From: Anaerolineae bacterium
Lineage (GTDB): Bacteria; Chloroflexota; Anaerolineae; Promineifilales; Promineifilaceae
Reading direction: 5' to 3'
DNA length: 64,000 bases
Assembly (NCBI GenBank): GCA_023384355.1
Contig: JAHDWL010000010.1
Span: forward strand, 1-64,000
This document shows, in pieces, positions 59,797 through 64,000 of this stretch. The position numbers were made by a program, and so were the translations under genes. Every line of letters begins with the position of its first letter. The first letter of the stretch is position 1. Below the pieces are notes generated by a model. The model was not told the origin of the DNA, did not search any database, and was given only the letters and a program-made list of their open reading frames with translations.

Positions 59797-60624
59797 TTAT
59801 GCGCGGTCGGCCACGGTCTTGTCCGCGCAGAACACAAGCTCGGTCTCGAACAGCAGCTCCGTGACCGCCCAGCCGGTGCCGTCGATGAGCTGGTGGAAGA
59901 AGTCGCGGTAGCGGTTGGTCAGGTTGCGGCCGCCGTGGGTGCTGATGGTCGGGAAGGAGACGACCAGCCAGCGCGTGTCGATGGCTTCCAGCAGGGCGCG
60001 GCCTCGGCCGGGATAGTTGCGTTCAAACCGGGGCATCTCCTTGAGGAAGAGGGCCACGTCCCCGTTCTCCACCGGCGCGTGGACGGCCACGTCCCTGACG
60101 TAGGCCAGCGGCGGCAACCCTTGCAGGCCAAAGTAGTGATTCAGGAAGTCGACGCGCGGCTCGTGGATGTCATAGGCGATGAAGTCGGTGCCGGGGGCGG
60201 GCAGGCCCATCCACGGGAAGGCCAGCGGATTGAGGCCGCAGGCGATGTCGAGCAGGCGGCGTGGTGGCCCGGTGACGGCGAAGATCTCCTCGTAGAAGGA
60301 ATCGAGGATGGGCAGACGCTCGCGCGTCGAAAGATGGGCGTGCATCAGGTCGCGGCAGGCGGCGCGGACGATCTTCCCGTCGCCGCTCGCGAAGGAGTCG
60401 GTCAGCAACCGGCGAGCCTCGGCGTAATCGGGGTCGCCAAGGTAGGGGGCCATGATGCTGTGCAGCCGCTTGCGCACCGCCTTCTCGGCCGGTTTGGGCT
60501 TCTTGTGCTCGATGACGGCCTCGACGGCCAGTTGGCGAATCGTCTCCTCGCTGGTGTCGCGATATTTTCGGGACTGTTTGATTGCGGTGATGACTGTATC
60601 GACCGCGGTTTCGTCAATGGTCAT
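59797..60624 (-). CDS. 16S rRNA (guanine-1405 N7)-methyltransferase-like protein, ArmA/Rmt/FmrO family (2)
   Basis: This 275-residue second family member has a helical N-terminal domain (1-~95, IKQSRKYRDTSEETI), HLSTRERLPILDSFY (97-111), AdoMet motif LLDIACGLNPL (124-134), FLKEMPRFERNY (193-204) and VVSFPTISTHGGRNL (221-235). It shares motif order with the copy at 46978-47787 but is well diverged from it, so this is not a recent duplication. It precedes rsmE by 38 bases and so may be co-expressed with another 16S decoding-site methyltransferase, which hints at a housekeeping or self-protection role. Target nucleotide is inferred. Confidence 0.82.
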   Translation of the reverse strand: MTIDETAVDTVITAIKQSRKYRDTSEETIRQLAVEAVIEHKKPKPAEKAVRKRLHSIMAPYLGDPDYAEARRLLTDSFASGDGKIVRAACRDLMHAHLSTRERLPILDSFYEEIFAVTGPPRRLLDIACGLNPLAFPWMGLPAPGTDFIAYDIHEPRVDFLNHYFGLQGLPPLAYVRDVAVHAPVENGDVALFLKEMPRFERNYPGRGRALLEAIDTRWLVVSFPTISTHGGRNLTNRYRDFFHQLIDGTGWAVTELLFETELVFCADKTVADRA

Positions 60625-60748
60625 AAGGCTTGCCTCACATGGTTACCCCTATTGTAGCCGGATCGGGGCCGGACATGAAATAGAACCCGCCTGACCGATC
60701 TTTTTACCTCCCCAAATCGATAATCCCTTCTCGTCCCGCTTCCCCCTA

Positions 60749-60778
60749 TTGTCCACCATGCGCCGGATCGTGTAGAAT
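60749..60778 (+). promoter_or_regulatory. Promoter of the amidase gene
   Basis: -35-like TTGTCC (60749-60754), an 18-base spacer and -10 TAGAAT (60773-60778) lie nine bases before the ATG at 60788, leaving almost no leader. Confidence 0.4.
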
Positions 60779-60787
60779 ATCGACATA

Positions 60788-61615
60788 ATGCGAACGGCCT
60801 ATGAGGACAGCGAACAACCGGACAGACCTTTCCGGCGATTCCTTCGTCGTAATCTGTCCCTGATCGCGTTTTTCGGTGTGTCGGTGGTGGCGATGATCGG
60901 GGTGTATCTCTATTTCAGCCCGGCCAGCGGCATCGCCGAGGTGGTGGCCGCCGGCAGCACGACCGGGGCGCTGTCTGCCCCGTTCGACAAGCGCGTACCG
61001 CCCAAGCCCGTCCTGCAGCGGCTGGCGCAAAGCCCCGGCCCCGTCCGCATCGGCATCATCTCCGGCCACAAGGGCAACGACTCCGGCTCGGTGTGCGCCG
61101 ACGGACTGACCGAGGCCGAAGTCAACGAGAATATCGCCGTGCGCGTCGTCGCCGCCCTGCAGGCCCGCGGCATCGCCACCGACCTCCTGACCGAATTCGA
61201 CCCGCGCCTCGACGGATACGTGGGCACGGCCCTCGTCTCCATCCATGCCGACTCGTGCGACTACATCAATGACCAGGCCACCGGTTTCAAGATCGCCGGC
61301 TCGGGCATCACCGACTCCTCCGCCCTGTCCATCTGCGTCGAGGAGGCGTATCGCCAGGCGACCCAGATGAGCTATCACGCGAATACCATCACCCCGGACA
61401 TGACCGACTACCAGGCGTTTCGCCGCATCTCGCCCGGCGTGCCGGCCATCATCATTGAGATCGGTTTCCTGAACCTCGACCGTCCCATGCTGACGGAACA
61501 ACCCGACCGCGTGGCCGGGGGCATTACCGACGGCGTGTGGTGCTATCTCGACCAGATCCGTGGCGGCGTATCCTACGCGCCGCCGGCCGCCGCCCCTCCG
61601 GGAGACGGCGGCTAG
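60788..61615 (+). CDS. N-acetylmuramoyl-L-alanine amidase (Amidase_3), membrane-anchored
   Basis: This 275-residue zinc amidase has a cytoplasmic N-terminus, one membrane helix (about 22-44) and an extracytoplasmic Amidase_3 domain (about 85-262). Expected zinc and catalytic residues are visible: SGHKGNDSGS (His near 94), LTEAEVN (Glu near 108), VSIHADSCD (His near 155) and IIIEIGFLNLD (catalytic Glu near 220). It cleaves the lactyl-L-alanine bond of peptidoglycan during remodelling. An L,D-transpeptidase gene follows 39 bases later, so the pair act on the cell wall. Confidence 0.92.
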   Translation: MRTAYEDSEQPDRPFRRFLRRNLSLIAFFGVSVVAMIGVYLYFSPASGIAEVVAAGSTTGALSAPFDKRVPPKPVLQRLAQSPGPVRIGIISGHKGNDSGSVCADGLTEAEVNENIAVRVVAALQARGIATDLLTEFDPRLDGYVGTALVSIHADSCDYINDQATGFKIAGSGITDSSALSICVEEAYRQATQMSYHANTITPDMTDYQAFRRISPGVPAIIIEIGFLNLDRPMLTEQPDRVAGGITDGVWCYLDQIRGGVSYAPPAAAPPGDGG

Positions 61616-61654
61616 TCAGAACGGCGCTAACAGGCACCGCCAGGCTTGTGACGC

Positions 61655-62722
61655 ATGACGAACCAATCACCCCCACCCGACAAGCTGATTAACGACGCGC
61701 GACGCGCCATCGAGGCCGGCCGCGCGGACGAAGCCCGGCCGTTGTTGCGCCAGGCCGCCCACCTCGCCCCCGGCGACCCGCGGCCGTGGCTGTTGCTGGC
61801 CGGGGTGGCCGACACCGCCCGCGAGCGCCGCGCGTTTCTGGACCAGGCCCACCGCCTCGACCCGAATATTCGCCCGGCCCCGGCGGCCGCGCCGCCACCC
61901 ACCCAACGCCGGCGCGCGGCGCTCAAATCCCGACCGGGCGTCTGGCTGGCTGTGCTGGTCGTGCTGCTGATGGTTGCCGGCGCGGCGTTCACCATCCACC
62001 CCGGCGGCCGGACGCTGCTGGGCGATGTGGTCGGGCGCGTGTCGGCGCTGGCAGGGATGACGCAGGCGATGCCCACCCCGGCAGTGGTGGCCGAGACGGT
62101 CGCGCCGCTGCTCATCCCGCCGACGAGCGCGCCGGTCGAGACGGCGCTGCCGTCCCCCACCAACCCGCCCGTCTTCCCGACGAAGGGGGTTTTGCCGGGC
62201 GGCGGCCCGCTGCCCACCTGGACGCCAACCTCGCAGCCGACGCCCACGCTGGCCCCGACGATGACCCCCAGCCCCACGCCGGAGCCGTCGGCCACGCCGG
62301 AGCCGATCCCGCTCTCTTCGGGCGGGACGATCGTCCGACCGGTGGGCGTGGCTGCCGGCGAGCGCTGGATCCACGTCAACCTGAGCACGCAAACGCTGGT
62401 CGCCTTCGAGGGCGACACGCCGGTGTTCGAGACACTCGTCTCCAGCGGCCTGCCGCAATGGCCGACGGTGACCGGCCTTTATCGCACGTACATGAAATAT
62501 GAATCCCAGACGATGAACGGCTATCTGCTGGGGTACGATTATTACCTGCCCGATGTGCCCTACGTGATGTACTTTTACGAGGATTACGCCATCCACGGCA
62601 CCTACTGGCACAACAGCTTCGGCACGCCGATGAGCCACGGCTGCGTCAACGTCAGCACGCCGGACGCGGGCTGGCTGTTCAACTGGGCGCCCGTCGGGAC
62701 GGCGGTTGAGGTGACTTACTGA
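61655..62722 (+). CDS. L,D-transpeptidase (YkuD domain) with TPR-like N-terminus
   Basis: This is a 355-residue protein. An N-terminal helical repeat (about 6-70; IEAGRADEARPLLRQAAHLA, as in TPR) is cytosolic. A basic stretch and membrane helix follow (about 87-112), then a Pro/Thr-rich wall-spanning linker (about 140-230) and a C-terminal YkuD domain (about 245-355). WIHVNLSTQTLVAFEGD, the catalytic SHGCVNV (Cys near 331) and the upstream HGTYWH histidine are intact. It forms 3-3 peptidoglycan cross-links or attaches proteins to the wall. It follows the amidase gene by 39 bases. ATG 61655. Confidence 0.92.
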   Translation: MTNQSPPPDKLINDARRAIEAGRADEARPLLRQAAHLAPGDPRPWLLLAGVADTARERRAFLDQAHRLDPNIRPAPAAAPPPTQRRRAALKSRPGVWLAVLVVLLMVAGAAFTIHPGGRTLLGDVVGRVSALAGMTQAMPTPAVVAETVAPLLIPPTSAPVETALPSPTNPPVFPTKGVLPGGGPLPTWTPTSQPTPTLAPTMTPSPTPEPSATPEPIPLSSGGTIVRPVGVAAGERWIHVNLSTQTLVAFEGDTPVFETLVSSGLPQWPTVTGLYRTYMKYESQTMNGYLLGYDYYLPDVPYVMYFYEDYAIHGTYWHNSFGTPMSHGCVNVSTPDAGWLFNWAPVGTAVEVTY

Positions 62723-62733
62723 TAGTCATTCCC

Positions 62734-62850
62734 GGGCAGACACGTAACCGTCGCAGGGGTCGACCTGTGTGTCGACCCTTCCCCAAGAGGGCAGACACGC
62801 AGGTCTGCCCCTACCCCATTCGTCATTCGTCGTTCGTCATTCGTCATTAA
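62734..62850. repeat. Composite repeat with two palindromes and heptamers
   Basis: The palindrome GGGTCGAC/GTCGACCC (62757-62778) is followed by GGGCAGAC/GTCTGCCC (62789-62810), each with a 6-base loop, then CCCCTACCCC. TCATTCG/TCGTTCG heptamers (about 62817-62848) contain the stop codon and last codons of thiD. It lies between convergent genes. Confidence 0.88.
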
Positions 62851-63649
62851 AATGCCCCAACGGCCCGTGGCCTGCGCCCAGCCGCCAGGCCGCCCCGCGC
62901 CGGATGGCGTCGTGGGTGAAGACCTGCGCCCGGCGAACGGCGTCGAGCCAATCATGCCCCTGAGCGACAAATGCACAGACGGCGGCCGACAACGTGTCGC
63001 CGCTGCCGTGGGTGTTGATCGTGTCGATGCGCGGCTGGGGCAGTTCCACCCATTCGCGGCCGTCCCGGTAGATGTCGATGATCTGATCGTCGCGCGATAT
63101 ACCCTTGACCAAGACTCGTGACGCGCCGGACAAGCTGCCCGGACTCGTCATCCGTCGTTCGTCATTCGTTGTTTCCAACAATACCGCCTCGGCCGCGTTC
63201 GGCGTCACCAGGTCGGCAATCGGGAACAGCAACCCGCGATAGGCGGCGGCTACTTCCGGCCCGAACATGGCCTCGCCGCGATGGTTGACCAGGACCGGGT
63301 CGATGACGAGGCCGGGGCGCGGCGTCAGTCGCTCGCGCCAATAGGCCAACCGCCCGGCCACGGCCTCGATGATGTCCACCCGCCCCAGGAAGCCGGTCTT
63401 GATCGCCGCCGCGCCGTAGTCCGACAAGGCGGCGTCGATCTGCGCGGCAACCATCTCCGGCGGCAGGAAGTGGACGGCGGCCACGCGCGCGCTGTTCTGG
63501 GCAGTGACGGCGGTGACGGCGCTCATGCCGTAGACGCGGGAGCCGAAGGTGGCCCACGTCTTCAGGTCGGCCTGCAAGCCGGCAGCGCCGCCGGAGTCGG
63601 AGCCGGCGATGGTTAGGAGGGGGAGGGGGGTGGGTATTCTAGGGAGCAA
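62837..63649 (-). CDS. thiD: Hydroxymethylpyrimidine/phosphomethylpyrimidine kinase, repeat-invaded
   Basis: This 270-residue ribokinase-fold enzyme of thiamine synthesis phosphorylates HMP and HMP-P. Motifs are LLTIAGSDSGGAAGLQADLKTW (split: LLTIAGSDSGGAAG, then LQADLKTW), IKTGFLG (83-89), IDPVL (116-120), LVTPNAAEA (147-155), VLVKG (179-183) and the nucleotide motif INTHGSGDTLSAAV (catalytic Asp). Residues about 160-171 (TTNDERRMTSPG) come from heptamer repeats and replace the helix normally found before VLVKG. The last residues (FNDE) and stop codon are also repeat-derived. Start is TTG 63649, overlapping the PIN-domain gene by 11 bases. Activity is plausible but uncertain. Confidence 0.9.
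   Translation of the reverse strand: MLPRIPTPLPLLTIAGSDSGGAAGLQADLKTWATFGSRVYGMSAVTAVTAQNSARVAAVHFLPPEMVAAQIDAALSDYGAAAIKTGFLGRVDIIEAVAGRLAYWRERLTPRPGLVIDPVLVNHRGEAMFGPEVAAAYRGLLFPIADLVTPNAAEAVLLETTNDERRMTSPGSLSGASRVLVKGISRDDQIIDIYRDGREWVELPQPRIDTINTHGSGDTLSAAVCAFVAQGHDWLDAVRRAQVFTHDAIRRGAAWRLGAGHGPLGHFNDE
63143..63176 (-). repeat. Heptamer array inside thiD
   Basis: Five degenerate units (ACTCGTC, ATCCGTC, GTTCGTC, ATTCGTT and a partial) lie in frame within the gene, matching the intergenic TCATTCG family. On the coding strand they read as NDERRMTS. Confidence 0.82.
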
Positions 63650-64000
63650 TATCTTGCCATTTGCGGCCGCGGGCCGCCTCCAATTGTTCAGTTGACCAGT
63701 CCATTACCTCGCGCAAAAAGGTACCTCTCAGATAAATCTGCAAATGCCGCCGTAATTCGGCCGTTGATTCGTCCCGTACAGTCAGGTCTTTGTCTTCACT
63801 GACCAGACAATCGACACCTGCCTTAATTGCCGTCAGGACGACCGGTACATCGGTAATGTCGCGCACCAGATGGGAATTGGTTGCTACTTCCTCCGGTGTT
63901 GGAGTATTTACTATTTCAAAATCGCACTGAGCAATGAACGTCTCGAATCGTTCTATATGTTGTGGAAACCGTTTGACAAGGATACGTCGTGCTTCTTCCA
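63639..64000 (-). CDS. PIN-domain protein (putative toxin-like ribonuclease), 5' end outside window
   Basis: The frame is open to the window edge, giving about 119 C-terminal residues. The segment VRDITDVPVVLTAIKAGVDCLVSEDKDL is typical of the third conserved block of PIN domains, where D-x-P-V-L-x-A and the later S-x-D-x-D carry metal-binding aspartates. PIN proteins are RNases, often VapC-type toxins. A partner antitoxin, if any, would lie upstream outside the window. The gene overlaps thiD by 11 bases at its stop. Recognised start codons inside the window are internal, so the true start is not visible. Confidence 0.72.
   Translation of the reverse strand, partial: EEARRILVKRFPQHIERFETFIAQCDFEIVNTPTPEEVATNSHLVRDITDVPVVLTAIKAGVDCLVSEDKDLTVRDESTAELRRHLQIYLRGTFLREVMDWSTEQLEAARGRKWQDIAP

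Overview
The window is GC-rich bacterial DNA with densely packed genes. It most resembles a filamentous or sediment-type member of the Chloroflexota (Anaerolineae/Ardenticatenia-like). That placement is an inference from the gene set: Rex, a CofC/F420 pair, MacB-type exporters with a cysteine-bearing adaptor, choice-of-anchor beta-helix surface proteins and 8-oxoguanine deaminase. No rRNA gene is present to confirm it. The first ~780 bases are clearly AT-rich and hold the end of a putative restriction enzyme that interrupts a GC-rich DNA adenine methylase, so that end is a transfer or recombination boundary.

Layout. 1-1.7 kb: broken restriction-modification remnant and rex, with a Rex operator over its own promoter. 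1.9-7.0 kb: an export operon (adaptor, ATPase, two paralogous permeases) whose spacers are full of repeats. 7.1-13.1 kb: small membrane proteins, a metallo-hydrolase, trpD-trpC, cofC and an F420-type oxidoreductase. 13.3-17.5 kb: membrane proteins, a PHP/AlbA-like fusion, mogA and an EamA transporter. 17.6-27.5 kb: an rRNA methyltransferase leading into a surface-glycan cluster (four glycosyltransferases, sulfotransferase, WecE-like aminotransferase, flippase, methyltransferase). 27.6-35 kb: exported proteins, a CPBP protease, tRNA-Pro and Calx-beta/PPC proteins. 35-37.4 kb: tig-clpP and tRNA-Leu. 37.5-45.8 kb: 8-oxoguanine deaminase and two large secreted beta-helix paralogues. 46.1-53.5 kb: a double Nudix-like protein, an ArmA/Rmt-like 16S rRNA methyltransferase, a PadR-ABC-FtsX operon, and DUF952 and DUF1801 proteins. 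53.5-64 kb: an Hsp70-gyrase-propeller fusion, YtcJ-like amidohydrolase, aroE, Nudix, rsmE, a second Rmt-like methyltransferase, two cell-wall enzymes, thiD and a PIN-domain protein cut by the window end.

The most unusual structure is a family of composite repeats. Arrays of degenerate 7-mers (TCGTCAT, TCGTAAC, GATACGA and similar) flank short perfect palindromes (GGGTCGAC/GTCGACCC, GGGCAGAC/GTCTGCCC, GGCGAC/GTCGCC). They fill many spacers and in three genes are translated in frame: the ABC ATPase tail, an RlmI insertion, and the interior and C-terminus of ThiD. They recall the heptanucleotide STRR repeats of filamentous cyanobacteria. Other leading observations are the Hsp70 fused to a GyrA-C-terminal-like propeller, two diverged homologues of aminoglycoside-resistance G1405 methyltransferases (one beside rsmE), gene conversion between the two MacB permeases, a beta-helix protein with a large nested domain, and two clear autoregulatory promoters (rex and padR).
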